Shown here piece by piece: positions 14,756 through 23,766 of a stretch of 64,000 bases of DNA. This DNA is from Amycolatopsis sp. 195334CR (lineage in GTDB: Bacteria; Actinomycetota; Actinomycetes; Mycobacteriales; Pseudonocardiaceae). The notes below the pieces were generated by a model. That model was not told the origin of the DNA. It did no database searches and worked only from the letters and a program-made list of their open reading frames with translations. Location: NCBI RefSeq assembly GCF_017309385.1, contig NZ_JAFJMJ010000001.1, positions 1,054,001-1,118,000 of the forward strand. Reading direction: 5' to 3'. The position numbers were made by a program, and so were the translations under genes. Numbering within the stretch: the stretch's first letter is position 1; the number at the start of each line of letters is the position of its first letter.

Positions 14756-17700
14756 ATGATGGTGAGATCGACAAAACGACCCCGAGCGGCAGGCCTGGTG
14801 CTGGCTGCGCTCCTGGTGGCCGCACCGACCGCGGTGCTCCCGGCACTCGCCGACAACGCACCCACCGCGCACGCCAGCAGCGCGTCGGACACCGCAGCCA
14901 AACTCAATGACGGCGACCAGGACACCTACTGGGAAAGCAGCGACACCAAGCTGCCGCAGTGGGCGCAGCTCGACCTCAAGACCGAGCGCAGCGTCGACCA
15001 GGTGACGCTCAAGCTGCCCCCGAACTGGCCCCAAAGGCAGCAGACCCTGAGCCTCCAGGGCAGCAGCGACGGCACCGGCTTCTCGACCATCACCGCCGAG
15101 ACCGGCTACACCTTCACCCCCGCCGAGCAGAACACCGTCCGGATCGAGTTCGCGCCGACCGTCGCGCGGTTCCTCCGGGTGGAGTTCGCCGCGAACTCCA
15201 CCGCCCAGCTCGCCGAATTCGAAGCCCGCCCCGCCGAGTTCCAGCAGCTCGCCGCGACCTACACCGCCAGCAGCGCGCACCCCGAATACCCGGCCGCCAA
15301 CGCGGGCGACGGGAACGCGTCGACCTACTGGGAAAGCACCAACGGCGCCTTTCCACAGTGGATCCAAGCCGACCTCGGGGCCTCGGTCCCCAGCAGCCGC
15401 GTCGAGCTGAAGTTGCCGAGCGGCTGGGGCACCCGCACGCAAACGCTGAGCGTCCGCGGCAGCACCGACGGCACCAACTTCACCGACCTCGCCGCCTCCT
15501 CCGGCAAGATCTTCAACCCCGCCGGCGGAAACGCCGTCACCATCGACTTCACCACCGCCACCGTCCGCTACGTCCGCGTGCAGATCACCGCGAACACCGG
15601 CTGGCCGGCCGGGCAGGTCAGCGAGTTCACCGTCTCCGGACCGTCCACAGGGGACACCCAAGCCCCGCAGGCACCGGCGAACCTGGCCTTCACCGAGCCC
15701 GGTACCGACCAGATCCGGCTCACCTGGTCCGCCGCCACCGACAACGTCGGCGTGACCGGGTACGACATCTACGCCAACGGCGTGTTGCGCACCAGCGTGC
15801 CGGGCACCGCGCTGACCCACACCGACACGCAGCCCGCGGGCACCACCGTCGCCTACTTCGTGCGTGCCAAGGACGCCGCGGGCAACCAGTCGGCGAACAG
15901 CAACACGGTGACCCGCGCGGGCACGGCCGTCGGCACCAATCTCGCCGTGGGCAAGCCGATCACCGCATCGTCCACTGTGCACAGTTTTGTCGCGGCCAAC
16001 GCCAACGACAACAACACCGCCACCTACTGGGAGGGCGCCGCCCACCCCAGCACGCTGACCGTCGCGCTCGGCTCGAACGCCGACCTGGACTCCGTGGTGG
16101 TCAAGCTGAACCCGGACCCGATCTGGGCGAGTCGCACGCAGACCATCGCGGTCGAGGGCCGCGAGCAGTCCGCGACCGAGTTCACCACGCTCGTCGCCGC
16201 GAAGTCGTACGCCTTCGACCCGGCGACCGGCAACTCGGTGACCATTCCGCTGACCGCCAGGACCGCCGACCTCCGCCTCCGGATCACCACCAACTCCGGC
16301 GCCCCGGCCGGGCAGGTCGCCGAATTCCAGGTTCTCGGCGTGCCCGCGCCGAACCCGGACCTGACCGTCACCGGGCTGTCCTGGACTCCGGCCAACCCGG
16401 TGGAAACCGACGCGGTCGCCGTGTCCGCGACCGTGCGCAACGCCGGGGCGAGCCCCTCGCCCGCCACCGAGGTGAACCTCTACCTCGGCACCACCAAGGT
16501 CGGCACGGCGCAGGTCGGCACGCTGGCCGCGGGCGCGTCCGCGACCGCCTCGGCGAACATCGGCGCCCGTGACGCGGGCAGCTATCCGTTGAGCGCCAAG
16601 GTCGACGAGGGCAACGCGGTGATCGAGCAGAACGAGGCCAACAACGCCTACGACCATCCGTCGCCGCTCGTGGTGACGCCGGTCGCCAGCTCCGACCTGC
16701 TCGCGTCGCCGGTCGCCTGGACCCCGGGCAACCCGGCCGCGGGCACCGCGGTGAACTTCTCCGTGGCGATCAAGAACCAGGGTTCGGTCGCCTCGGCCAG
16801 TGGCGCGCACGGGATCACGCTGACCATCACGGACAGCACCACCGGCGCTGTGGTGCGCACGCTCAACGGCAGCCACACCGGCGCCATCGCGGCGGGCGCC
16901 ACCACCGCGCCGGTTTCGCTCGGCAGCTGGCCCGCGGTCAACGGCAAGTACACCGTCAAGACCGTGATCGCCGACGACGCCAACGAACTCCCGGTCAAAC
17001 GGGCCAACAACACCACCAGCCAGCCGTTCTTCGTCGGCCGCGGCGCGAACATGCCGTACGAGTCGATCGAGGCCGAGGACGCCGCGGTCACCGGCGGTGC
17101 GACGATCGTCGGTCCTAATCGGACGATCGGGCACGTGGCGGGCGAGGCCTCCGGACGACGCGCCGTCACGCTCAACAGCACCGGCAGCGCCGTCGAGTTC
17201 ACCACCAAGGCGAGCACGAACACGCTCGTCACCCGGTTCTCCATTCCGGACGCACCGGGCGGCGGCGGCATCACCGCCACGCTGAACGTCTACGTCAACG
17301 GCACCTTCCTCAAGCCGATCACGCTGAGTTCGAAGCACGCCTGGCTCTACGGTCCGGAAGCGGGCCCCGGCAACACCCCGGGCGCCGGCGGGCCGCGTCA
17401 CATCTACGACGAGGCCAGCATGTTGCTCGGTACCACCGTGCCCGCGGGCAGCAAGATCAAGCTGCAGAAGGACTCCGCGAACACCTCGCAGTACGCGATC
17501 GACTTCGTCAACTTCGAGGAGGTGGTGCCGCGGGCGAACCCGGATCCGGCGCGCTACGCCGTGCCCGCCGGAGTCACCCACCAGGACGTGCAGAACGCGC
17601 TGGACAAGGTGCGGATGGACACCACCGGCACGCTCACCGGCGTCTACCTGCCCGCCGGTGACTACCCGACCTCGACCAAGTTCCAGGTGTACGGCAAGGC

Positions 17701-18718
17701 GGTCGACGTGGTCGGCGCCGGGGTCTGGTTCACCCGGTTCACCGCACCGGCAAACCAGGAGAACACCGACATCGGCTTCCGCGCCGACGCCACCGCGAAC
17801 GGCTCGAAGTTCTCGAAGTTCGCCGTGTTCGGCAACTACACCTCGCGCAACGACGGGCCCGGCAAGGTGTTCGACTTCGCCAACGTGTCGAACATGACCA
17901 TCGACGACCTGTGGGTCGAGCACCAGATGTGCCTGCTGTGGGGCTCGAACACCGACAACACCAAGGTGTACAACGCACGCATCCGCGACCTGTTCGCCGA
18001 CGGGCTCAACTTCACCAACGGCAGCACGGGCAACCACATCAGCAACAACGAAGCCCGGTCCACCGGTGACGACAGCTTCGCGTTGTTCGCCGCCACCGAC
18101 AACAACTCCGGCAACCAGACCGGGAACGTCTACGAGAACCTCACCGCGATCCTGCCGTGGCGGGCCGCGGGGCTGGCGGTCTACGGCGGTTACGACAACA
18201 CCTTCCGCAACCTCTACCTCGCCGACACGCTGACCTACTCGGCCATCACCATCTCCTCGCTCGACTTCGGCTACCCGATGCACGGGTTCGGCCCGGGGAC
18301 GACGAACTTCCAGAACATCTCGGTGGTGCGGGCCGGCGGCCACTTCTGGGGCGCGCAGACCTTCCCCGGGATCTGGCTGTTCTCCGCGTCGAAGACGTTC
18401 ACCGGAATCCGGGTGTCCGATGTAGACATCGTGGACCCGACCTACCACGGCATCATGTTCCAGACGGACTACGTCGGCGGGCAACCGGCGAACCCGGTGC
18501 AGGACACCGTGCTCACCAACGTCAGCATCAGCGGCGCACGGCTGAGCGGGGACGAGTTCGAAGCGAAGTCGGGCTTCGGGATCTGGGCCAACGAGATGCC
18601 GGAACCCGGTGAGGGCCCGGCGATCGGTCAAGCCACCTTCAACAACCTGAAGCTGAGCAACAACCACGTCGACATCCGGAACACCACACCGGGGTTCAAG
18701 ATCGTGCGGAACCCCTAG
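14756..18718 (+). CDS. Secreted multidomain GH87-like alpha-1,3-glucanase (mycodextranase)
   Basis: This exported enzyme of about 1320 residues has a basic N-terminus and a hydrophobic signal (AAGLVLAALLVAAPTAVLPALA). Reading along: two discoidin-like domains (about 34-160 and 162-298), fibronectin III (302-392), a third discoidin-like domain (395-528), two CARDB-like domains (531-640, 642-760), a CBM6/35-like domain starting YESIEAEDAAVTGG (765-921) and a C-terminal right-handed beta-helix (930-1320). In the helix, Asp1082 (ADGLNF) and Asp1105/Asp1106 (STGDDSFALF) have the 23/24-residue spacing of the catalytic Asp trio known in GH87. It probably attacks alpha-1,3-glucan of fungal walls or biofilm. 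GGAGAGG at 14739-14745 serves ATG 14756 or GTG 14753. Confidence 0.8.
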   Translation: MMVRSTKRPRAAGLVLAALLVAAPTAVLPALADNAPTAHASSASDTAAKLNDGDQDTYWESSDTKLPQWAQLDLKTERSVDQVTLKLPPNWPQRQQTLSLQGSSDGTGFSTITAETGYTFTPAEQNTVRIEFAPTVARFLRVEFAANSTAQLAEFEARPAEFQQLAATYTASSAHPEYPAANAGDGNASTYWESTNGAFPQWIQADLGASVPSSRVELKLPSGWGTRTQTLSVRGSTDGTNFTDLAASSGKIFNPAGGNAVTIDFTTATVRYVRVQITANTGWPAGQVSEFTVSGPSTGDTQAPQAPANLAFTEPGTDQIRLTWSAATDNVGVTGYDIYANGVLRTSVPGTALTHTDTQPAGTTVAYFVRAKDAAGNQSANSNTVTRAGTAVGTNLAVGKPITASSTVHSFVAANANDNNTATYWEGAAHPSTLTVALGSNADLDSVVVKLNPDPIWASRTQTIAVEGREQSATEFTTLVAAKSYAFDPATGNSVTIPLTARTADLRLRITTNSGAPAGQVAEFQVLGVPAPNPDLTVTGLSWTPANPVETDAVAVSATVRNAGASPSPATEVNLYLGTTKVGTAQVGTLAAGASATASANIGARDAGSYPLSAKVDEGNAVIEQNEANNAYDHPSPLVVTPVASSDLLASPVAWTPGNPAAGTAVNFSVAIKNQGSVASASGAHGITLTITDSTTGAVVRTLNGSHTGAIAAGATTAPVSLGSWPAVNGKYTVKTVIADDANELPVKRANNTTSQPFFVGRGANMPYESIEAEDAAVTGGATIVGPNRTIGHVAGEASGRRAVTLNSTGSAVEFTTKASTNTLVTRFSIPDAPGGGGITATLNVYVNGTFLKPITLSSKHAWLYGPEAGPGNTPGAGGPRHIYDEASMLLGTTVPAGSKIKLQKDSANTSQYAIDFVNFEEVVPRANPDPARYAVPAGVTHQDVQNALDKVRMDTTGTLTGVYLPAGDYPTSTKFQVYGKAVDVVGAGVWFTRFTAPANQENTDIGFRADATANGSKFSKFAVFGNYTSRNDGPGKVFDFANVSNMTIDDLWVEHQMCLLWGSNTDNTKVYNARIRDLFADGLNFTNGSTGNHISNNEARSTGDDSFALFAATDNNSGNQTGNVYENLTAILPWRAAGLAVYGGYDNTFRNLYLADTLTYSAITISSLDFGYPMHGFGPGTTNFQNISVVRAGGHFWGAQTFPGIWLFSASKTFTGIRVSDVDIVDPTYHGIMFQTDYVGGQPANPVQDTVLTNVSISGARLSGDEFEAKSGFGIWANEMPEPGEGPAIGQATFNNLKLSNNHVDIRNTTPGFKIVRNP

Positions 18719-19837
18719 TCAGCGCGCGCTGGCCACCGCGAGCGGCACCAGCTGCTCCGCGGTGGTCAGCGAGCCGTGCTGACCGACCAAAGAGGACTCG
18801 ACCGCCTCGGCGAGTTCGCGCACCATGCCGAAGGTGCCCTTCGCCGCGGCGACCACGTCACCGATGCGCGGCCGGACGCGGTCGCTGACCGTCGGGCCGA
18901 ACAGCCCGCCCTCGATGGCTTCCTCACGGCTGTACACCCACGCCCGGTCGCCGAGGATTTCCTTCCAGGCGGCCAGAACCTCCGCCGCGGCACCCTCGGC
19001 GGCGTAGACGTGCCGCGCCCGCGTCTCCCCGCCGATCGTCCGCACGCCCTCCAGCAGTTCGGGGGTGTCGTCGAGGTCGAGCTTCTCCCCGATCCGCACC
19101 ATGCCGTGATCCGCGACCACGGCCAGCAGCGCGCCCGGCGGCAGACCTTCCACAATGGACTCGACCAGCCGGTCGACCTGACGCAGCTGCATCCGCCACG
19201 CGGCCGAACCCGGACCGTAGACGTGGCCGAGGAAATCCAGCTGGCTGTGGTACGAGTAGCAGAAGCTGCGGGGCTCGGCCAGCGCGTCGAGCGTGCGGGC
19301 GGCCAGGTCCCCGAGCGCGTGCACGCCGAGGTACCGCGCACCCCGCTGCACCGCCTGCGTCAACGCCGAGTTCGCGAACTTCGCCTCGGACACCACGCTC
19401 GTGCGCACGCCGGCCGCCGCGGCGCGCGCGAAGGTGGTCGGCAGCGGCTGCACCTCCTCCGGCGGCAGCGTGCCGCGCAGGTCGCCGCCGTCGTCGTGAC
19501 TGCACCAGCGCAGGGCGTTGAGCACACCGGCGCCGGGCACCTCGAAGGTGTAACCGACCATGCCGTGCTCACCCGACGGCAGCCCGGTGCCGATCGCGGC
19601 CAGTCCGGCGGCGGTGGTCGACGGGTAGCCCACGCGCAGCTGCGACGACCGCAGTTCGTTGAGCACCGGGGCGTCGGCCGGATGCGCCTTGAGCAGCTCC
19701 CAGCCGAGGCCGTCGACGAGCAGGACGCACACACCGGACGCCTCGCCGAAGCCGAACGCGTCGGTGAACCCGTCGACGCCGAGCGCGGCGAGCGCGGACG
19801 GCACGACCTGGGACAGGTGGGGGTGATCGGTCAGCAC
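18719..19837 (-). CDS. Alkaline phosphatase superfamily protein (nucleotide pyrophosphatase/phosphodiesterase type)
   Basis: This 372-residue cytoplasmic protein is of the alkaline phosphatase-like fold. LLVDGLGWELL carries the first metal-binding Asp, YPSTTAAGLAAIGTGLPSGEHGMVGY contributes the nucleophilic Thr region, and VVADHGMVRIG is the characteristic metal-binding DHG motif. Such proteins act as phosphodiesterases or nucleotide pyrophosphatases; the substrate is unknown. GTG 19837 (VLTDHPHLSQVVPSAL) is used because residues further upstream overlap the divergent FmdB-like gene. The stop abuts the glucanase stop with no gap. Confidence 0.82.
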   Translation of the reverse strand: MLTDHPHLSQVVPSALAALGVDGFTDAFGFGEASGVCVLLVDGLGWELLKAHPADAPVLNELRSSQLRVGYPSTTAAGLAAIGTGLPSGEHGMVGYTFEVPGAGVLNALRWCSHDDGGDLRGTLPPEEVQPLPTTFARAAAAGVRTSVVSEAKFANSALTQAVQRGARYLGVHALGDLAARTLDALAEPRSFCYSYHSQLDFLGHVYGPGSAAWRMQLRQVDRLVESIVEGLPPGALLAVVADHGMVRIGEKLDLDDTPELLEGVRTIGGETRARHVYAAEGAAAEVLAAWKEILGDRAWVYSREEAIEGGLFGPTVSDRVRPRIGDVVAAAKGTFGMVRELAEAVESSLVGQHGSLTTAEQLVPLAVASAR

Positions 19838-19870
19838 GACGCCAGCTTCCCACTTCGGGCGGCCGGCCGC

Positions 19871-19882
19871 GATAATGGCGGC
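19871..19882 (+). promoter_or_regulatory. -10 element GATAAT before a leaderless start
   Basis: GATAAT ends 6 nt before ATG 19883, matching the start-proximal -10 arrangement seen repeatedly in this window. Confidence 0.5.
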
Positions 19883-20095
19883 ATGCCGACCTACGCCTAC
19901 CGCTGCCGGGAATGCACCGAGACCTTCGAGCTGGTCCGCCCGATGGCCGAGTCCGGCGCGCCGGCGCCCTGCCCCGGCGGGCACGCCGACACGGTGAAGC
20001 TGCTGACCACCGTGGCGCTGACCGGCTCGTCCGCCGCCCCGGCGCCCGCCGGTGGTGGCGGCGGTTGCTGTGGTGGAGGCTGCTGCTCTTCCTGA
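19883..20095 (+). CDS. FmdB-like zinc-ribbon protein with Gly/Cys-rich tail
   Basis: This 70-residue protein opens MPTYAYRCRECTETFELVRPM, cut here to the CxxC ribbon, and continues to CPGGH, the second metal-binding half. This is the FmdB/CxxC_CXXC_SSSS family, whose N-terminus is diagnostic. The tail ends in GGGGGCCGGGCCSS, two Cys pairs in a Gly linker, which may bind metal or form disulfides. The role of the family is uncertain (putative regulatory protein). It is divergent from the phosphodiesterase gene. Confidence 0.82.
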   Translation: MPTYAYRCRECTETFELVRPMAESGAPAPCPGGHADTVKLLTTVALTGSSAAPAPAGGGGGCCGGGCCSS

Positions 20096-20167
20096 GCACG
20101 GCGACGGTGGCCGCACGGTGATGGCCGCGGTGGCGGTGCCGCGGCGTGGTGGCAGCGGCCCGAGCCT

Positions 20168-21940
20168 CTAAGTGGTGTAGTCGCGGAAGCCCTTGCCGGT
20201 TTTGCGGCCGAGGCGTCCTGCGGTGACCAGGTGTTCCAGCAGCGGCGCCGGCGCGAAACCGGCCTCCCGGAACTCGTTGTACAGCGTGCGCTGGATGGCC
20301 AGCGACACGTCCAGCCCGACCACGTCGAGCAGTTCGAACGGTCCCATCGGCAGGCCGCACCCGACCTTCATCGCGGTGTCGATGTCCGCCGCCTCGGCGT
20401 AGTGCGCTTCCAGCATCTTCACCGCGTCGTTGAGGTACGGGAACAGCAGCGCGTTGACGATGAACCCGGCCCGGTCACCGCAGTGCACCGGGTGCTTGCC
20501 GACCGCCTCGCAGACCGCGTGCGCGGTGGCCACCACCTCCGGCGCGGTGGCGATCGTGCCGACCACCTCGACCAGCTTCATCACCGGGGCCGGGTTGAAG
20601 AAGTGCAGGCCGAGCACCTCGGTCGGGCGCGAGGTGGCCGCGGCGCACTCGATCACCGGCAGCGAGGACGTGGTGGTGGCCAGGATCGCGCCCGGTTTGA
20701 CCGCGTCGTCGAGCGCGGCGAACACCGCGCGCTTGACCTCCAGCTCCTCGGCGACCGCCTCGATCACCAGGTCCACGTCGGCCAGTTCGGCGAACTCCAC
20801 CGCCGGCCGGATGCGCTCCAGCGCGGCCCCCGCCTCCTCCTCGGTCAGCCGCCCCTTCTTCACCTGGCGGTCCAGCGACTTGCCGACCTTGCCCAGCGCC
20901 GCCCGCGCCTTGTCCTCGCTGCGCGCCCGCAGCACCACGTCGAACCCGCGCTTGGCGAAGACCTCGGCGATCCCGGTGGCCATCGTGCCGGTGCCGACCA
21001 CGCCGACCACCCGCACCTCGCGCGGGGCGGCGTCCACAGTGGACCCACCGGTGACGCCGTCCACCACCACCGGCGAATCCGGGGCCTGGTAGGCGTAGAA
21101 CCCCCGGCCCGACTTCCGGCCGAGCAGGCCCGCGGTGATCATCTGCTTGAGCAGCGGGGCCGGCGCGTGCAGCCGGTTGCGCGACTGCCGGTACATCGAT
21201 TCGAGGATCTCGTACGCGGTGTCGAGCCCGATCAGGTCCAGCAGCGCGAGCGGCCCCATCGGGTAACCGCAGCCGAGGCGCATCGCCGCGTCCAGGTCCT
21301 CGCGGGTGGCGTAGCGCGCTTCGTACATCCGCACGGCGTGGTTGAGGTAGCCGAAGAGCAGCGCGTTCGCGATGAACCCGGCACGGTCGCCGGTGACCAC
21401 CGGCTCCTTGCCGAGCCGCTGCGCGAAGGCGACCACGTCGGTCACCACGTCCGGCTCGGTGACGACCGTGCGCACCACCTCGACGAAGTTCAGCACCGGC
21501 GCGGGGTTGAAGAAGTGCAGCCCGACCACCTTGCCCGGCCGGGAGGTGTGCACGCCGATCTCGGTCACCGACAGCGAGGAGGTGTTGGAGGCGAGGATCG
21601 TCTCCGGCTTGATGATCTTGTCCAGCTGGGCGAAGACGTCCGCCTTCAGTTCGAGTCCCTCCGGCACGGCCTCGATGACCAGGTCCACGTCGGCGAGTTC
21701 GGCGAGCGAGGTGGTGCAGCGCACGCGCCCGAGCAGGGCGTCGCGTTCGTCCTCGGTCAGCTTGCCCTTGGCCAGCGCCCGGGCGGTCGAGTGCTCCAGG
21801 TGGCCGCGGCCCCTGGTGATCCCGGCGTCGTCCAGTTCGACGGCCACCACGTCCAGCCCGCTCCTGGCGAGCACCTCGGCGATCCCCGCGCCCATGGTGC
21901 CCAGCCCGACCACGCCCACGCTCGAGAACTCCCGTGCCAC
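20168..21940 (-). CDS. 3-hydroxyacyl-CoA dehydrogenase, two tandem complete domains
   Basis: This 590-residue NAD-dependent dehydrogenase consists of two full 3HCDH units in one chain, about residues 1-287 and 300-590. Each unit has its own Rossmann motif (VGLGTMGAGIAEVL and VGTGTMATGIAEVF), the Ser-containing SSL segment, GLHFFNPAPV with the catalytic His and the following Glu, and the Asn of F-I-x-N-ALLF. Both halves therefore look catalytically complete. It oxidises 3-hydroxyacyl-CoA or, in the biosynthetic direction, reduces acetoacetyl-CoA to 3-hydroxybutyryl-CoA. GTG 21940 follows a strong GGAGG. The upstream region shares a 13-bp motif with that of the meaA-like gene. Confidence 0.88.
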   Translation of the reverse strand: MAREFSSVGVVGLGTMGAGIAEVLARSGLDVVAVELDDAGITRGRGHLEHSTARALAKGKLTEDERDALLGRVRCTTSLAELADVDLVIEAVPEGLELKADVFAQLDKIIKPETILASNTSSLSVTEIGVHTSRPGKVVGLHFFNPAPVLNFVEVVRTVVTEPDVVTDVVAFAQRLGKEPVVTGDRAGFIANALLFGYLNHAVRMYEARYATREDLDAAMRLGCGYPMGPLALLDLIGLDTAYEILESMYRQSRNRLHAPAPLLKQMITAGLLGRKSGRGFYAYQAPDSPVVVDGVTGGSTVDAAPREVRVVGVVGTGTMATGIAEVFAKRGFDVVLRARSEDKARAALGKVGKSLDRQVKKGRLTEEEAGAALERIRPAVEFAELADVDLVIEAVAEELEVKRAVFAALDDAVKPGAILATTTSSLPVIECAAATSRPTEVLGLHFFNPAPVMKLVEVVGTIATAPEVVATAHAVCEAVGKHPVHCGDRAGFIVNALLFPYLNDAVKMLEAHYAEAADIDTAMKVGCGLPMGPFELLDVVGLDVSLAIQRTLYNEFREAGFAPAPLLEHLVTAGRLGRKTGKGFRDYTT

Positions 21941-21955
21941 GATTGGCCTCCGTTG

Positions 21956-21971
21956 GTTACTCGCCGGTAAG
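21956..21971 (-). promoter_or_regulatory. Candidate operator containing TACTCGCCGGTAA
   Basis: The 13-mer TACTCGCCGGTAA at 21958-21970 lies 18-30 bp upstream of the dehydrogenase start, between promoter and ribosome-binding site. The same 13-mer occurs upstream of the MeaA gene (35747-35759). The TTAC...GTAA ends give partial dyad symmetry, as expected for a dimeric (for example TetR-type) repressor. Confidence 0.55.
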
Positions 21972-22034
21972 GCACCGATAGTGACACGGGAAACGCGGAA
22001 TGGCAGTTCGGGATCGAGCAAGATGGGGGCAGGC

Positions 22035-23033
22035 TCACGCGGGCAGGCGAGGGAACACCGTGTTCGCCACGTTCCGCATCACCCCGCACGGATCACCGCC
22101 GCTGTACATCGACACGAAGATCGACACGGTCTCCGCCTCCCCGTCCTTCGCCCCCGGCCACGGCTTCAGCGTGGTCAGCGCGGAGCAGTAGGTGCCACTG
22201 CCGACCCACACCATGGCCTGGCGCCCGCCCAGGGTTTCCGGCACGTAGCCGGCGTCGGCGGGGGTCGGCTTGTCCACCGAGAAGTACAGCGAGACGTAGT
22301 TCGAGCCGGACCGGCCCCAGCGGCAGCTGTGCTTGGTCAGCGTCTTGCGCGCGGGCTCGACGGTGCCGAGGTGGGCGCCGATCTCGGTGTCGCTGACGAT
22401 GCCGCAGGCATCCACCGAACCGAGTGAACCGGCGGGGAAGTCCAGGTGCCCGACGCGCTTTTCCACCACCGCCGTCGCGGCGTGTTCGAGCACGTCCTCG
22501 ATCACCGGGCACAACCGCTCCGACGAGATCTCCGGCGCTGACACGTCGACCGTGTCGTAGCTGCTGATGTTGGCCTGGAGGCTGAGCTCGTCGTCGAAGA
22601 CGAGGTAGCGGTAGCAACTGCCGTCGTAGTCGCTGGTCGGCTTCTCGATGGTGAGCCGCCGCTTCAGCTCGGGACCATCGGGGATCTCGGTGGTGCTCGC
22701 GTACTCGATGCGGCTCTGCGCGTCGAGCACACCGCCGAGCCAGAGGTCCGCGTTCTGGCCGTCGAGCTGAACGCGGACGTAGCAGTTGTCGAGTGACACC
22801 CGGGGGCCTTCGGTCACGTCCTTCAGCTTGGACGCGTCGAGCAGGGTGCAGTAGTCGATCGTGGTGAGCTCGCCGAACGCGGTGGCGCCGTTCAGCGGCA
22901 GGCGCTCCTCCTCCGCCTTGGCCAACGCGGCCGGATCGGGGGCGGGCTTGCCGATGACCACCCCCGTGCAACCGCCGAGCAGCGTAACCAGCACCAGGAT
23001 TCCGGCCGCCAAGCAAGCCCGGTTTCTTCGCAT
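22035..23033 (-). CDS. DUF3558 lipoprotein
   Basis: This 332-residue predicted lipoprotein has the signal MRRNRACLAAGILVLVTL and lipobox LLGGC, so it should be anchored on the outer face of the membrane. The rest matches the DUF3558 pattern of two paired modules with conserved Cys and Asp (DYCTLLDASKLKDV, VDACGIVSDTEIGAHLG). The function of this actinobacterial family is unknown. ATG 23033 is preferred over TTG 23039, since TAGCGT lies 5 nt upstream of the ATG. A second DUF3558-like lipoprotein lies on the other side of the dha operon. Confidence 0.8.
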   Translation of the reverse strand: MRRNRACLAAGILVLVTLLGGCTGVVIGKPAPDPAALAKAEEERLPLNGATAFGELTTIDYCTLLDASKLKDVTEGPRVSLDNCYVRVQLDGQNADLWLGGVLDAQSRIEYASTTEIPDGPELKRRLTIEKPTSDYDGSCYRYLVFDDELSLQANISSYDTVDVSAPEISSERLCPVIEDVLEHAATAVVEKRVGHLDFPAGSLGSVDACGIVSDTEIGAHLGTVEPARKTLTKHSCRWGRSGSNYVSLYFSVDKPTPADAGYVPETLGGRQAMVWVGSGTYCSALTTLKPWPGAKDGEAETVSIFVSMYSGGDPCGVMRNVANTVFPRLPA

Positions 23034-23091
23034 GGCCAACGCTAACGCGACCGGAACCCCTTGGCGGACGGCAATTACACCGGTTCGGACA

Positions 23092-23766
23092 CTATTCGCC
23101 GAAGTCGGTCTCCACCAGCTCCTTGGCCCGCCGGATGGCCTCGGCCGCCTGGGCGCCCCTGGCGTCGATGTGGATCGTGTCGCCCTGGCGGGCGCCCAGC
23201 GACATCAGGCCGAGCACGCTGCGCGCGTCCACCTCCGAGTCACCGAGGCGCACCCGGACTTCGGCGTCCACGTCCGCCAGGGTCCGCGCGAGCAGTGCGG
23301 CCGGACGCGCGTGCAGGCCGACGTCGTTGCGCAGGGTCAGTTCGGCGGTCTCCTCGGCCGGGCTCTCCGCGGCCTCGGCGAGATCCGGCGCGGACCCGGC
23401 CGACGCGGCGGCATAGACCACCGCGGTCTTGTCACCACCGCCCTGCGCGGCGACGGCCGCCGCGATCGCGCCCTCGACCAGCGGGGCGTCGGCGACCACC
23501 GCGGCGTTCGGGTCCGCCAGTGACTCCGTGGCCAGTTCCGCGGTCATCTGCGCGCTGCCGAGGTCGTAGAGCAGGACCACGCCGCTGCCCGAGTCGGCCC
23601 GTTGCACCGCGGCGACGACCGCGTCGTAGTCGGTGCCCAGCCCGCCTTCGGCCAGCCCGCCGGCGGGCACCACGGTCACCTCCGGCGCCATCTCCGCGGC
23701 CAGTTCCGCCACGCCCTCGGCGAGCTTGGCGCTGTGCGAGACCAGTACCAGACCCACGCGGCTCAT
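23092..23766 (-). CDS. dhaM: DhaM: PTS EIIA(Man)-like phosphocarrier fused to HPr
   Basis: This 224-residue phosphocarrier of the PEP-dependent dihydroxyacetone kinase has an N-terminal EIIA(Man)-like domain (LVLVSHSAKLAEG with phospho-His11). A short linker follows, then a complete HPr-like domain (NDVGLHARPAALLA with phospho-His152, and SVLGLMSLGA at the regulatory-serine position). It passes phosphate from enzyme I through HPr to DhaL-bound ADP. Its ATG overlaps the dhaL stop by 4 nt. No enzyme I gene or separate HPr gene is in the window; some DhaM proteins also carry an EI-like domain, which is missing here. Confidence 0.9.
   Translation of the reverse strand: MSRVGLVLVSHSAKLAEGVAELAAEMAPEVTVVPAGGLAEGGLGTDYDAVVAAVQRADSGSGVVLLYDLGSAQMTAELATESLADPNAAVVADAPLVEGAIAAAVAAQGGGDKTAVVYAAASAGSAPDLAEAAESPAEETAELTLRNDVGLHARPAALLARTLADVDAEVRVRLGDSEVDARSVLGLMSLGARQGDTIHIDARGAQAAEAIRRAKELVETDFGE

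Noticed and set aside
14573..18667. 1364-residue open frame opposite the glucanase
   Set aside because: Val/Gly/Arg-rich antisense frame; the plus strand encodes a signal peptide and consistent domains.
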